Positions 29,960 to 39,751 of a stretch of 64,000 nucleotides of DNA are shown in pieces. The notes beneath the pieces were generated by a model that was not told the origin of the DNA, ran no database searches, and saw only the letters and a list, made by a program, of their open reading frames with translations. This DNA is from Methylohalomonas sp034521715 (GTDB lineage Bacteria > Pseudomonadota > Gammaproteobacteria > Methylohalomonadales > Methylohalomonadaceae). The stretch lies in assembly GCA_034521715.1 (NCBI GenBank), contig JAXHLY010000001.1, positions 248,001-312,000 on the forward strand, in the 5' to 3' direction. Within the stretch, counting starts at the first letter, position 1. Each line of letters begins with the position of its first letter. A program made the translations under genes and the position numbers.

Positions 29960-30292
29960 ATGCAAATCAACATCACCGGCCAGCAGATGGATGTCACTCC
30001 CGCGCTACGTGACTATATTGAAAGCAAACTACAGCGCCTGGAACGGCATTTTGATCAAATGACCAACATACATGTCATTCTGAGCGTGGAAAAAGAGCGA
30101 CAAAAGGCCGAGGCCACTATCAGCGTCGCCCGTGGCGAATTGTTTGCGGATACCGAGCAGGAAAGCATGTATGCTGCCATTGACGAATTAATGGACAAGC
30201 TGGATCGGCAGCTCAAAAAGCACAAGGAGAAGTTGACCGATCACCATCGCAACGAAGGCGGGCTTAAATCGCATGCCAATGATGCGGGCTGA
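29960..30292 (+). CDS. hpf: Ribosome hibernation-promoting factor (Hpf/YhbH family)
   Basis: An intact short-form factor of ~110 residues with the beta-alpha-beta fold that binds the 30S decoding centre: MQINITGQQMDVTPALRDYI, ERHFDQMTNIHVILSVEK and the conserved SMYAAIDELMDKLDRQLKKHKEK. Start chosen is ATG 29960 because AAGGAG at 29948-29953 is six bases upstream; the in-frame ATG at 29954 directly abuts the ribosome site. Downstream of rpoN as in most gammaproteobacteria. Confidence 0.95.
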   Translation: MQINITGQQMDVTPALRDYIESKLQRLERHFDQMTNIHVILSVEKERQKAEATISVARGELFADTEQESMYAAIDELMDKLDRQLKKHKEKLTDHHRNEGGLKSHANDAG

Positions 30293-30331
30293 GCTCAGAA
30301 CTGACAGCCACAGATAACCAAACATAGCTTT

Positions 30332-30782
30332 ATGCAAATCGCTGAAATACTGACACCGGCCCGGGTAGCCGTAAATTCCGGGATTTCCAGCAAGAAGGGG
30401 GTGCTGGAAGAACTGGCCAGATTAATTGCGGATGACACGTCGGACCTGACCGCAGATCCGAGGTCTTCGACAGCCTGTTCGCCCGTGAACGACTGGGCAG
30501 TACCGGCCTTGGCCACGGCGTCGCCATCCCGCACGGCCGGCTGAAAGGCGGCAAGCAGACACTTGGCGCCTTTATCCAGCTGCAAGAGGGTGTTGATTAT
30601 GATGCCGTCGATCAACAACCCGTTGATTTGCTGTTTGCGCTGTTGGTGCCGGAGGCAGTCCACTGACGAACACCTGCAGATACTGGCCGCGGCTGGCCGA
30701 GATGTTCAGTGACGCCGAACTGGTCGGCAGATTACGCCGGGCGAGTTCCAGTAAAAGACTTTATGAGTTATTGCAGGATTAA
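30332..30782 (+). CDS. ptsN: PTS IIA-like nitrogen regulatory protein PtsN (three breaks)
   Basis: EIIA-Ntr, the terminal phosphoacceptor of the nitrogen PTS, which regulates potassium uptake and other targets. The start is ATG 30332 (MQIAEILTPARVAV). Frame changes occur near 30458, 30655 and 30695. The blocks EVFDSLFARERLGSTGLGH, GVAIPHGRL (His is the phosphorylation site), PVDLLFALLVPEA and AEMFSDAELVGRLRRA are all present, ending YELLQD at 30780-30782. The length of ~150 residues is normal. It lies between hpf and hprK. Confidence 0.92.
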
Positions 30783-30793
30783 GGCGGACAGCC

Positions 30794-31816
30794 ATGACTG
30801 ATCAGATCACAGTCAGCGACCTTTTCAATAACCATGCCCAGAAACTCATGCTTGAGTGGGTGGCCGGCCAGGAGGGCGGCAAGCGCATTATTACGCCCGA
30901 GGAATCCAGTCTGCGGCCACATGATTATACCTCTGATGAAATGGAGAGCGAGGGCAAAAACAAACATGGCCACGTTGATTTGCCTACGAACAAATCACTG
31001 GTTGGATATCTGAATCTTATCCACCCACACCAGATTCAGGTTCTTGGCAAAATCGAACTTAGCTACATGGAGGGATTGCGCGATATATCGCGGCAGGATG
31101 CGATCCGCCAGTTATTCAATCATCAACCGGCCTGCCTTGTAATTGCCGAATCCCAGCAACCTCCTACGCTACTCAAACGGCGCTGTAATGAACAGAGCGT
31201 TCCGATGTTCACAACCCCGTTGTCCAGTACCAAGCTCACGGAATCCCTGCATTACTATCTCAGCAACCTGTTTGCCGATGTCGTTGTTCTGCACGGCGTG
31301 TTCATGGAGGTAATGGCTATTGGTGTGTTGATTACAGGCCCCAGCGGTATCGGCAAAAGCGAACTGGCGCTGGAGCTGATCACCCGCGGACATCGCCTGG
31401 TTGCCGACGATGCGCCACAGTTTTCACGCATAGCACCGGAAATCATCAATGGTTATTGCCCGGAACTGCTGACCGATTTTCTGGAGGTCAGCGGGCTCGG
31501 CATCATCAATGTCCGTGAACTGTTCGGCAACAATGCCATCAAGAGCAACAAATATCTGCGCCTTATTATCCGGCTTGAGCCCATGGACAAGGATCGCCTG
31601 CTGAAACTGGATCGGCTCGAGGGCAGCTACCGTACCCAGCGCGTGCTGGAGGTCGATATCCCCGAGATCACGGTGCCGGTCGCGCCTGGCCGTAATCTCG
31701 CCGTACTGGTCGAATGCGCTGCACACAGCCACCTGCTGCGCATGAGCGGTTACAACGCCTCACAGGATTTCGCCGATCGACAGCGTCAGTTGATACAACA
31801 AACAGCCACCAAGTGA
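30794..31816 (+). CDS. hprK: HPr kinase/phosphorylase HprK
   Basis: An intact protein of 340 residues. HprK phosphorylates and dephosphorylates a Ser on HPr in response to metabolite state. It has the N-terminal domain (residues ~1-150), Walker A GPSGIGKSE (near 180), the VADDAPQF segment with conserved Asp residues, and the HprK signature FLEVSGLGIINVRELFG. In the N-terminal domain an unusual hydrophilic stretch of about 20 residues (HDYTSDEMESEGKNKHGH) lies between PEESS and NKSLVGYLNLIHP. I do not recall it from Neisseria HprK. The target Ser is present in the ptsH product encoded nearby. Start ATG 30794. Confidence 0.95.
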   Translation: MTDQITVSDLFNNHAQKLMLEWVAGQEGGKRIITPEESSLRPHDYTSDEMESEGKNKHGHVDLPTNKSLVGYLNLIHPHQIQVLGKIELSYMEGLRDISRQDAIRQLFNHQPACLVIAESQQPPTLLKRRCNEQSVPMFTTPLSSTKLTESLHYYLSNLFADVVVLHGVFMEVMAIGVLITGPSGIGKSELALELITRGHRLVADDAPQFSRIAPEIINGYCPELLTDFLEVSGLGIINVRELFGNNAIKSNKYLRLIIRLEPMDKDRLLKLDRLEGSYRTQRVLEVDIPEITVPVAPGRNLAVLVECAAHSHLLRMSGYNASQDFADRQRQLIQQTATK

Positions 31817-31826
31817 GCCCGCAAAA

Positions 31827-32700
31827 GTGAGCGATGGCAAACAACGCCGGGTTATTATTGTCAGCGGCCTGTCAGGGGCGGGCAAAACGATCGCGCTGAA
31901 CACGCTGGAAGACTCTCGATTATTATTGCATAGACAACCTTCCTGCCAGCCTGCTGGAATCCATTGTCAGCCGGATCGAACAGGGTTATCCACTGTTTGC
32001 CAACCGTGTCGCCCTCGGTATCGACGTCCGTAATCCTGAACGGGAACTGGACACATTGCCGGAAACGATTCGGATAATGCGCGGACACGGCGTTAACACC
32101 GAACTGGTATTTATCGAGGCAACAGACGATGTGCTGACACGCCGTTTCAGCGAGACCCGGCGCAAGCATCCGCTGTCATCGGCAACAATCAACCTCATCG
32201 AGGCCCTTCACAAGGAACGCGCGCTGCTGGAGCCCCTGTCCGAGTTTGCTGATTTACGTATCGACACGACGCATACCCAATTGCATGAGCTGCGCGATAT
32301 CGTGCGCGAACGCATTGCCAGGAGGGAACCCAATTCCATGTCGATCCAGTTTATATCCTTTGGCTACAAACACGGACTGCCGCGTGATGCGGATTTTGTT
32401 TTCGACTCGCGCTGCCTGCCCAATCCGCACTGGAACCAGGAGCTGCGTCCTCATACCGGCCGTGACGAACCCGTGATAAGGTTTATGGAATCCCAGCCGC
32501 ATACAAAGGCCCTGTTTGAGCAGATCCGGTCCTTTCTGGAAAACTGGATACCCCAGTTCGAGGCTGATAACCGCAGTTACCTGACTGTTGCTGTTGGATG
32601 TACCGGCGGCCAACACCGTTCCGTCTATCTGATCGAGTGTTTGTCCCGGTTCTTCGTGGAACAGGGCAAGCTGACACTGGTGCGGCACCGCGACATATAA
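31827..32700 (+). CDS. rapZ: RNase adapter protein RapZ (break near 31915)
   Basis: RapZ is a nucleotide-binding protein that in E. coli guides RNase E to the small RNA GlmZ and thus controls glucosamine-6-phosphate synthase. The start is GTG 31827. Walker A is GLSGAGKT in the first 25 residues. After NTLEDS an indel disrupts the conserved GYYCIDNLP motif. The rest is continuous: ERELDTLPETIRIMRGHGV, EATDDVLTRRFSETRRKHPL, and the C-terminal domain with SFGYKHGLPRDADFVFD and GCTGGQHRSVYL. The length of ~290 residues is normal. It lies between hprK and the EIIA-Man gene, as in many proteobacteria. Confidence 0.94.
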
Positions 32701-32764
32701 TAACCGGGCCGGCCAGATAAGCCTGGGCAGAATCCGTCGTGCCTGCTGTAACCGGAGAGAAGAT

Positions 32765-33167
32765 ATGAGTGTTGGTCTACTTATAATCAGCCACAGCGGT
32801 ATTGGTCCTGCGCTGCTGGGCACGACATCCCATATGCTCAGCGGTTGTCCACTCAATGCCCGGCTGCTGACGGCCTCCCGCGAAAGCGAACCCGAGGAAC
32901 TCATGGCAGAAGCGCTTGAACTCGTCGATCTGCTCGATGAAGGCAACGGCGTACTGGTGCTCACGGATCTGTATGGATCCACGCCCAGCAATATAGCCAA
33001 TCGCCTCGGTGAATCACATCAGGTACGTGTTATCAGCGGCATGAACCTGCCCATGCTGGTCAGGGTCCTCAACTGATCCGCAACTGGGGCTGGAAGCGCT
33101 CGCCAACAAGGCTGTTAGCGGCGGCCGTGACGGTATTTTCATGGTTCCGGACGGGTCCGACACATGA
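32765..33167 (+). CDS. PTS EIIA component of the mannose/fructose family (break near 33077)
   Basis: A single-domain EIIA of the mannose family of about 133 residues. LLIISHSGIGPAL carries the phosphorylatable His near residue 10, and VLVLTDLYGSTPSNIANRL is the typical second motif. At VRVLN an indel shifts the frame. The continuation LGLEALANKAVSGGRDG ends at 33165-33167, overlapping the ptsH start (ATGA). No EIIB, EIIC or EIID gene is nearby, so a transport role is unlikely and a regulatory role is probable. Confidence 0.9.
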
Positions 33168-33436
33168 CAGTCAAGGCAGAGGCTGAAATTATCAACAAGC
33201 TTGGTTTGCATGCGCGCGCGGCCGCCCGTTTCGTGCAGGCGGCTTCGGAATACGACAGCGAAATCACCTTGACGCTGAATGGCAAATCCGTCAGCGGCAA
33301 AAGCATCATGGGGGTCATGATGCTGGCCGCGGGAAAGGGCGTCCGTATTGAAATGCAGGCTGAAGGCAGTGATGAAGCCGAGGCTATCGCAGAGCTGACC
33401 TCATTAATCAATAACCGCTTTGGTGAAGCGGAGTGA
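33164..33436 (+). CDS. ptsH: Phosphocarrier protein HPr
   Basis: An intact protein of 90 residues. GLHARAAARF has the His (near residue 16) phosphorylated by enzyme I. SGKSIMGVMML has the Ser (near residue 46-47) that is the HprK target, so both regulatory phosphorylations are possible. It overlaps the genes on both sides (ATGA with the EIIA gene, GTGA with ptsI), consistent with tight co-expression. Confidence 0.96.
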   Translation: MTVKAEAEIINKLGLHARAAARFVQAASEYDSEITLTLNGKSVSGKSIMGVMMLAAGKGVRIEMQAEGSDEAEAIAELTSLINNRFGEAE

Positions 33437-35179
33437 CTATCGCACTTCATGGCATCGGTGTTTCACGCGGTATTGCCATCGGCAATGTCCACGTTATCGA
33501 GCATAACCAGCTTGAAATACCCGAATACAACATTCGCAAAAAGGACATTAACAGCGAAATAAAACGCTTCAAATCCGCCATATCCAGCGCCCGCCAGCAG
33601 CTTCGCGCCATTCGTGACCAGATACCGAAGGGTACGGATTCCGACATTGCTGCCTTTATTGACACCCACCTGTTAATGCTGGAAGACACGGCAATAACGG
33701 AGGAACCGGGCCGGCTGATTGCAGAAACACAATGCAACGCCGAGTGGGCACTCAAGCTGCAGCGAGATGCGTTGGTGAACGTCTTTGACGAAATGGACGA
33801 TGCCTATCTGCGCACACGCAAGGATGACGTCATCCACGTCATCAACAGAATCCAGCGCATTCTGTTAAAACATACCCCTCTTCGGCACGAAGAGCCCGGC
33901 AGTCGGCTGAACGGCTATATCGTCCTGGCCGACGATCTGACGCCTGCTGATACCGTGCTCCTGCAATACCAGGGCATTGTGGCATTTGCCACGGAATACG
34001 GCGGCCCGACGTCTCATACCGCGATTCTTGCACGCAGCCTCGGTATCCCCGCGATTGTCGGTGTCCACCAGGCACGCCGCTATATTCGCGAGGATGATGA
34101 GCTGGTGATCGACGGTACTCACGGGGTGCTGCTGGCCAATCCCGACAAACGCACACTGAATCATTACAGGCGGCGCCAGCGCGAGGAGAAACGTTATCTC
34201 ACCGGCCTGAAGAAAATAAGTCGTGCGCCTGCTGTTACGCTGGACGGAGTTGAAATCGACCTGCAGTCGAACATAGAACTGCCACGTGATTTCGAGACGG
34301 TACGCGAAGTCGGTGCCTCCGGTGTGGGCCTGTATCGGACCGAATTCCTGTACATGAACCGCGAGAGCCCGCCCGACGAGGAAGAACACTATGAGGCCTA
34401 TTCCAAGGTCATTCAGATACTCGACGGACTGCCGCTGACTATCCGCACACTGGATCTCGGCGCCGACAAACAGGTTGACGGTGGCCGCCATAGCGGCCCC
34501 GTGCAGTCAAACCCGGCTCTGGGGCTGCGCGCGATTCGCCTGTGTCTGAAGGAACCCGGACTGTTTCGCCCTCAGCTTCGCGCCATATTGCGCGCCTCCG
34601 CGCTCGGGCCGGTGCGCCTCATGATCCCCATGCTTTCCAATATCAGCGAGATGCACCATGTTCTGCACATGATCAGCGCACTGAAAAAGGAACTCGACGA
34701 GCAGGGAATCACCTATGATCACGACATACAGGTCGGCGGGATGATCGAGGTGCCCGCCGCCGCCGTCTGCGCCGATATATTCGCCCAGCATATGGACTTC
34801 CTGTCGATCGGCACCAACGATCTGATCCAGTACACCATGGCCATAGACCGTGTTAACGAGGAGGTCAATTACCTGTATGACCCGTTGCACCCGGCTGTTT
34901 TGCGGCTGATCCTGCAGACGCTCCGGGCGGGCGAGCGTGCCGGCATTCCGGTCGCCATGTGTGGCGAGATGGCCGGCGAAACGCATTTATACACGTCTGC
35001 TGCTGGGCCTCGGCCTGCGTGAATTCAGCATCCATCCGACTGTCCTGCTGGAGGTCAAACAAATAATCATGAACAGTCGTGTTCGCGAGCTGTGGCGGCT
35101 GGCACGCAAGGCGATCAACTCCAGCAGCGGTGCCGAGGTTGCAAATTTAATCGAAAATTATGCAAACAAGCTGAACTGA
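33433..35179 (+). CDS. ptsI: PTS enzyme I (phosphoenolpyruvate-protein phosphotransferase, break near 34987)
   Basis: Starts the phosphorelay by taking phosphate from PEP and passing it to HPr. The N-terminal domain carries the active His in YGGPTSHTAILARS. The PEP-binding barrel includes GASGVGLYRTEFLYM, LDLGADK, IPMLSNISE, GGMIEVPAA, DFLSIGTNDLIQYTMA and VAMCGEMAG. After the last motif one indel shifts the frame. The tail reads LLLGLGLREFSIHPTVLLEVK and ends at 35177-35179. The length of ~580 residues is normal. Start is GTG 33433 overlapping ptsH. No GAF domain, so it is not the PtsP type. Confidence 0.95.
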
Positions 35180-35258
35180 GACCCTGCCCGGCGTTTTTTC
35201 ACTTACCCGCCACTAGCGCCCTTGTTAAACTGCGTACGGCAACCTGCAGGATAAGGGT

Positions 35259-36630
35259 ATGAACGAAACCGTTAACGAAGCAGAACAGCAGAGCACCGAA
35301 CAGCCGATTCTGGATCAGTTGCATGAGGCGCTGGAAAACGAGCGGCTTTCGGCGGCCCGCGGGCTGCTGCGCGATTTACACCCCTCCGAAATAGCCGATC
35401 TGCTGGAAAGCCTGCCGAGCCAGGATCGCCAGCAGGTATGGTGGCTTATTGACCCCGATGTCGCCGGCGACGTGCTGTCGCATGCCCAGGAGTCTGTCCG
35501 CATCAGCCTGCTTGAACTGATGCATCCCCAGGATGTTGTCGATGCAACCAGCACCCTGGATACGGACGATGCCGCCGACATTATCCAGGACCTGCCAGAA
35601 ACGCTGATCGAAAGCGTGCTGCTGGCCATGGACGAGCAGAACCGCCAGCGCCTGGCGTCGGTACTGTCTTATCCTGAAGATACGGCCGGCGGCCTGATGA
35701 ACCTCGACGTCATTCCGGTGCGTGCCGATGTCACGCTCGATGTCATCAGCCGCTTTCTGCGCCGGCGCAATGAGATCCCGGATGGTACGGATGCGTTAAT
35801 GGTGGTGGACCGTGAAAACAAGTACCTCGGCATACTGCCGTTGAGCGCATTATTCCTGAACGACGCCGAAAGCACCGTCGGCGAATGCATGAACTCCGAG
35901 ATTGAACCGATACCTGCGACCCAGTCGGCAAGTGAAGTGGCCAGGCTGTTCGAGCAACGCGACTTTGTATCGGCGCCGGTGGTCGACGACGACAACCATC
36001 TGCTCGGCCGCATTACGGTTGACGATATCATCGACGTCATTCAGGAAGAAACTGAACAAACCTTCCGACGCATGGCCGGTATCGAGGAACATGATATTTT
36101 TGCGCCGATATTTCCCAGCAGCACGCCGCCGTGCCGTCTGGCTGGGCATCAATCTCGCCACCGCCTTCATCGCCGCCGCCGTGATCGGCCAGTTCGAGGC
36201 AACCATTCAGCAGCTGGTAGCACTGGCCGTACTCATGCCGATCGTAGCCAGCATGGGCGGGGTCGCCGGCACACAGACACTGACGATTACAGTCCGCGGA
36301 CTCGCTCTTGGGCAGGTTGGCAAAAGCAATATACGGCCGTTGCTCAGAAAAGAACTCGCCATAAGTCTGCTGAACGGCATGCTTTGGGCAGTCGTTGTCG
36401 GGGTTGTGGCTTATCTGTGGTTCGATAATCATATAATCAGCATAATCATCGGCGCCGCCATGATCATCACGCTGGTATCCGGCGCTATCGCCGGAGCGGC
36501 GATTCCGCTGTTTTTGAAACAGATTGGTGTCGATCCGGCTATCGCCGGTGGCGTATTGCTGACGACAGTTACCGACGTGATCGGGTTCTTCAGTTTTCTG
36601 GGACTGGCGACCCTCGTGCTGCTTGGCTGA
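35259..36630 (+). CDS. mgtE: Magnesium transporter MgtE (break near 36115)
   Basis: A Mg2+-gated magnesium channel. It has an N-terminal domain (~residues 1-130, LHPSEIADLLESLP), tandem CBS domains (~135-260, with TAGGLMNLDVIPVRAD and FVSAPVVDDDNHLLGRITVDDI), a connecting helix (EETEQTFRRMAG) and a five-helix pore domain. The latter begins RAVWLGINLATAFIAA and contains MPIVASMGGVAGTQTLT, the conserved pore segment. One indel lies just before the membrane domain. The length of ~457 residues is normal. It converges with the reverse-strand cyclotransferase gene with only six bases between stops. Confidence 0.94.
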
Positions 36631-36636
36631 ACAATC

Positions 36637-37014
36637 CTACAAGCGCCGCTGGCACCGGCGCCAGTAATCCAGGTCCCATTCCACGGGTTCGATCAGGTGG
36701 CGGCAACTATCCGGTATCACATAAACATGGGCCTGTCGCGTTTCATCCTTCACTTCAACCGTCAGTATCCGCCTTTCGTAACAGGACCCTTCATAGCGGT
36801 CCAGCGCCGCCAGTGCGACCGGCCCTGCCTCAAAGAGCATGCCGTGAACTTCGGCACCGGCCTCGGCAACCACCCCCGGATAACTGCGATTGCGCATACG
36901 GTAACGCCGGTAGCCACGAAGAACAGCGGCGACGCCGGCATACTGGCGGCCGGTGACCTCGCGCATGATGTCCGGGATCAAAAGCGTGCCGTAGACGAAA
37001 ACTTGGTACCGCAT
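36637..37014 (-). CDS. Gamma-glutamylcyclotransferase-like protein (GGCT/AIG2 family)
   Basis: A protein of 125 residues from ATG 37014, with the GGCT fold: N-terminal MRYQVFVYGTLL (the YGTL turn binds the gamma-glutamyl group) and the catalytic Glu region AALDRYEGSCYERR. RYRMRNRSYPGVV lies between them. Such enzymes release 5-oxoproline from gamma-glutamyl amines; the substrate here is unknown. The start codon is directly abutted by a heptanucleotide array. The frame stays open through that array for 47 more codons (repeating RETRDER), so an extended product is possible. I prefer the short form because it begins at the conserved domain. Confidence 0.85.
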   Translation of the reverse strand: MRYQVFVYGTLLIPDIMREVTGRQYAGVAAVLRGYRRYRMRNRSYPGVVAEAGAEVHGMLFEAGPVALAALDRYEGSCYERRILTVEVKDETRQAHVYVIPDSCRHLIEPVEWDLDYWRRCQRRL

Positions 37015-37117
37015 CTCGTCTCTCGTCTCTCGTCTCTCGTCTCTCGTCTCTCGTCTCTCGTCTCTCGTCTCTCGTCTCTCGTCTCTCGTCTCTCGTCTCT
37101 CGTCTCTCGTCTCTCGT
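37014..37117. repeat. Heptanucleotide tandem array (TCTCGTC, about 14.9 copies)
   Basis: Fourteen perfect copies of TCTCGTC plus six bases of a fifteenth, directly upstream of the cyclotransferase start (reverse strand reads GAGACGA units running into the ATG). Seven is not a multiple of three, so a gain or loss of one copy would shift any frame read through it. On the reverse strand it encodes a repeating RETRDER heptapeptide in frame with the gene. Confidence 0.95.
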
Positions 37118-37390
37118 AAATCAACAAAGCTTTGCTGGGCAGCCAGCCCTGTCAAGCTTTTGCAGGAGCCCGTTAGTGGTGCAGCTTGTCATCCCGAACG
37201 CACGTGAGGGATCTTAGTGACAATGATAATTTGTGGTTTCGAAATGACAATGCTGAATTGAAAGGTCCCGATTCGCGTGTATTTGCGTTTATTTGCGGAC
37301 TGCTCAAAAAACAATCCACTGATACGCGCAGCAGGCTGCGCTTCTACACGAGATACGCTTCACGAGCGACGATATACGCGCGCTTGCGCG
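37118..37390. other. Repeat-rich intergenic region between the cyclotransferase gene and thrB
   Basis: No credible gene. It holds a copy of the GAACGNACGTGAGGRATC element (37190-37213), a copy of the oriented 3'-end repeat (37271-37303) and a small GCGCAGCAGGCTGCGC palindrome near 37326. The same two repeat families occur together, in the same relative order, at 7595-7659. Confidence 0.6.
37271..37303 (-). repeat. 3'-end-associated repeat, copy 6
   Basis: On the reverse strand it reads CAGTCCGCAAATAAACGC and further 10-bp units. It lies 87 bases downstream of the thrB stop, in thrB orientation. Confidence 0.78.
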
Positions 37391-38356
37391 CTAGGCTTCC
37401 GTCACCTGCTTCCACATGGCCCGCAACTCATCATCCTTTCCGATTCGCTTGATAAGAATGTCGCGGAATATATCCGGATCCTTGATGTGCGTGATTTCAC
37501 CCGGACGCGGGAAATGCATATCGCGCAGGCGTGACAGCCAGAAACGCAGGGCGGCGGCGCGCAGCATCGCCGGCCAAACCTCTGATCTCGGCGGCCGTCA
37601 CCCGGCGCTGCTGCTGATAGCCGCGCAGCAGTTCGGCAGCATTCAGGCTGTCACGCGCCTGATCGCCGCTGTTGCACCAGTCATTGATACTGACAGCCAG
37701 ATCATAAATAAAGTAGAAACTGCAGGCATAATAGAAATCGATGATGCCAGTCAGCCGATCACCGACAAACAGTGCGTTATCACGAAACAGGTCGGCGTGA
37801 ATAACGCCCTCTGGCAGATCCCTGTAATCGATACTGGCCTGAAACTCCAGCTCGGTCTGTAACAGCTGCTGATCTTCCACGCTTACCTTCGGCATGACCT
37901 CTGTAGCGGTACTCTCCACCATTCCGGCCCGCGATCCGGGTCGCGATGCAATCCAAAACCGTCACTGGCCAGATGCATACGCCCCATCTGTTCGCCGATT
38001 GCACGGCAATGCACGGGATCGGGCAAATCGACACTGGCACCAATAAGCCGCTGCACAAGTGCCGCCGGTTTGCCGTTCAGTTTCTGCAGATAACGGCCCT
38101 GACGATCGGCGACCGGGTGGGCGCTCGGGATATTGTGTTCCGCCAGATACGCCATCAGCTCGAGAAAATACGGCAGCTCCTCGGCCTGCAGAACCTCGAA
38201 CAGGGTCAGGACAAATTCGCCCTCACTGGTCGTAACAAAGTAATTGGTATTTTCAATACCGTTACTGATACCGACGAACTGCTCGAGTTCACCCAGGGCA
38301 TAACCGGAGAGAAACCGTTTTAACTGTTCTGGAGTTACGACCGTGTAGACGGACAT
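37391..38356 (-). CDS. thrB: Homoserine kinase, type II (two breaks)
   Basis: The APH-fold homoserine kinase found in pseudomonads and relatives, which makes O-phosphohomoserine for threonine synthesis. The start is ATG 38356 (MSVYTVVTPEQL). The N-lobe reads GIENTNYFVTTSEGEFVLTLFE. The catalytic loop is GVIHADLFRDNALF with the metal Asp in GIIDFYYACS. Frame changes occur near 37915 and 37573. The C-terminal sequence then reads LRFWLSRLRDMHFPRPGE and ends MWKQVTEA at 37391. The reconstructed length of ~321 residues is normal. The DUF2782 gene lies upstream. Confidence 0.93.
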
Positions 38357-38440
38357 TCTGCGATCGCTGTCAATGGGCCATTGAGCCTGTCGGCTGGCCG
38401 GTCTGGTTCAAAAACCGTCCCTCTGTTCACCCGCAGGGCA

Positions 38441-38890
38441 TTACCAGCTGAACAGTATCCACTGCGGGACGACCGGATCTTCGTAGATACCGCTTTTGCG
38501 TGTTTCAAGCCTGCCATCACCGTCCTGGTCGATTAGATAATAAGGCGGCCCCTTGCTGGGCGTCACCTTGACCATGTACATACGGCCGTTAACACGGTAT
38601 TCCTCGATCGTCGCGCCTTCCCTTTGAATAATCGTGACTTCGGGTTCAATGGGTTCGCCGCTTTCCATTGGTTCCGGCAGAACCGGCGGCCGCGGCAGAT
38701 CACCTTCACCGGCCTCCTCGTCGGCATCCCGCTGCTGACGGGGCGGAGGCTGGGGTGGCGGCTCCCCGTTTACCCTGGGCGGGGGCTCGGCGGCAGTCGG
38801 ATCCGACGGCATACCCGGGATCTCACTGGTCTGGGCGAACGACGCCAGTGGCCATGCCATCAGAAAAACAAACAGGGAATAGCGGGACAT
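38441..38890 (-). CDS. DUF2782 family secreted protein
   Basis: A protein of 149 residues. The start at ATG 38890 is preceded by GGAGAAGG. It has a signal peptide (SLFVFLMAWPLASFAQ), a Pro-rich linker (about residues 30-70) and a compact C-terminal domain EVTIIQREGATIEEYRVNG with MYMVKVTPSKGPPYYLIDQ. This matches DUF2782, a family of small periplasmic proteins found between thrB and polA in many Chromatiales and pseudomonads. The function is unknown. Confidence 0.82.
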   Translation of the reverse strand: MSRYSLFVFLMAWPLASFAQTSEIPGMPSDPTAAEPPPRVNGEPPPQPPPRQQRDADEEAGEGDLPRPPVLPEPMESGEPIEPEVTIIQREGATIEEYRVNGRMYMVKVTPSKGPPYYLIDQDGDGRLETRKSGIYEDPVVPQWILFSW

Positions 38891-38923
38891 GCATCCTTCT
38901 CCTGGCTCATGAATCAATTGCTG

Positions 38924-39649
38924 CTACAGGTGCAGCTGCTTCTCCTTTTCTTCAGGCGTAGGCTCGAAGCCCCGGTGTTCATAGTAACGGAAAATCGCCT
39001 CGAGCACCTGCTGCGGCTCGCTGACCATCTGCAAAATATCCAGATCGTCGCGGTCGATCATACCCTGTTCGACCAGCGTGTCGCGAAACCAGTCCGTCAA
39101 GCCCTGCCAGAATTCCGGCGCCACCAGAATCACCGGAATACGGCGGCTGGTACCGGTCTGGATCAGTGTCAGTATTTCCGCCAGTTCGTCGAGCGTGCCG
39201 AAGCCTCCCGGCAATACCACATAGGCCGTGGCATACTTCACGAACATGACCTTGCGGGCAAAAAAATGCTTGAAGTAGAGCGAAATGTCCTGGAAGGCGT
39301 TGCCCTGCTGTTCGTGCGGCAGCTGGATATTCAGGCCGACGCTGGGGGAGCGGCCGGTTATCGCGCCCTTGTTGAAGGCCTCCATCAGACCGGGCCCGCC
39401 GCCGCTGACAACCGAAAACCCGGCATTGGAGAGCAGGGCGGCGATCTCCTCGCCCTTGTCATACCACGGATGATCGGGCTTGAGCCGCGCCGAACCGAAC
39501 ATACTCACTGACGGCCGGATGCCGGCGAGTTTCTGAAAGCCCTCGACGAACTCCGCCATGATCTGAAAAATTTTCCAGGATTCACGCGTCAGCTCGAGTT
39601 CGTCGGCTTCGGTAGGTTCATGATGTGAAGTTATGCGGCGATCATTCAT
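38924..39649 (-). CDS. LOG family protein (TIGR00730-type nucleotide 5'-monophosphate phosphoribohydrolase)
   Basis: An intact protein of ~241 residues with the LOG signatures GGGPGLMEA and PGGFGTLDE, which bind and cleave nucleoside monophosphates to base and ribose 5-phosphate. The N-terminal extension (~45 residues) before SVSMFGSARL matches the larger TIGR00730 group. In plants and some bacteria LOG enzymes release cytokinins; in most bacteria the role is purine salvage or unknown. Start chosen is ATG 39649. Divergent from polA, ~100 bases away. Confidence 0.88.
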   Translation of the reverse strand: MNDRRITSHHEPTEADELELTRESWKIFQIMAEFVEGFQKLAGIRPSVSMFGSARLKPDHPWYDKGEEIAALLSNAGFSVVSGGGPGLMEAFNKGAITGRSPSVGLNIQLPHEQQGNAFQDISLYFKHFFARKVMFVKYATAYVVLPGGFGTLDELAEILTLIQTGTSRRIPVILVAPEFWQGLTDWFRDTLVEQGMIDRDDLDILQMVSEPQQVLEAIFRYYEHRGFEPTPEEKEKQLHL

Positions 39650-39751
39650 AATATGCCCGTTCGCGGAGATGCTATTTTTACCCCGCGGCACACATTGTTA
39701 CACAGTTACCCCCGCGTCCAACAGCACCACACAACAGGTAATAACCGCTCC

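Noticed and set aside
37014..37117. Heptanucleotide array as a possible CRISPR
   Set aside because: Units are contiguous with no spacers and only 7 bases long; it is a simple tandem repeat.
37015..37155. 47-residue RETRDER-repeat N-terminus as part of the cyclotransferase
   Set aside because: The conserved domain begins exactly at the ATG at 37014; the extension is repeat-encoded and without family support, so it is kept only as a possibility.
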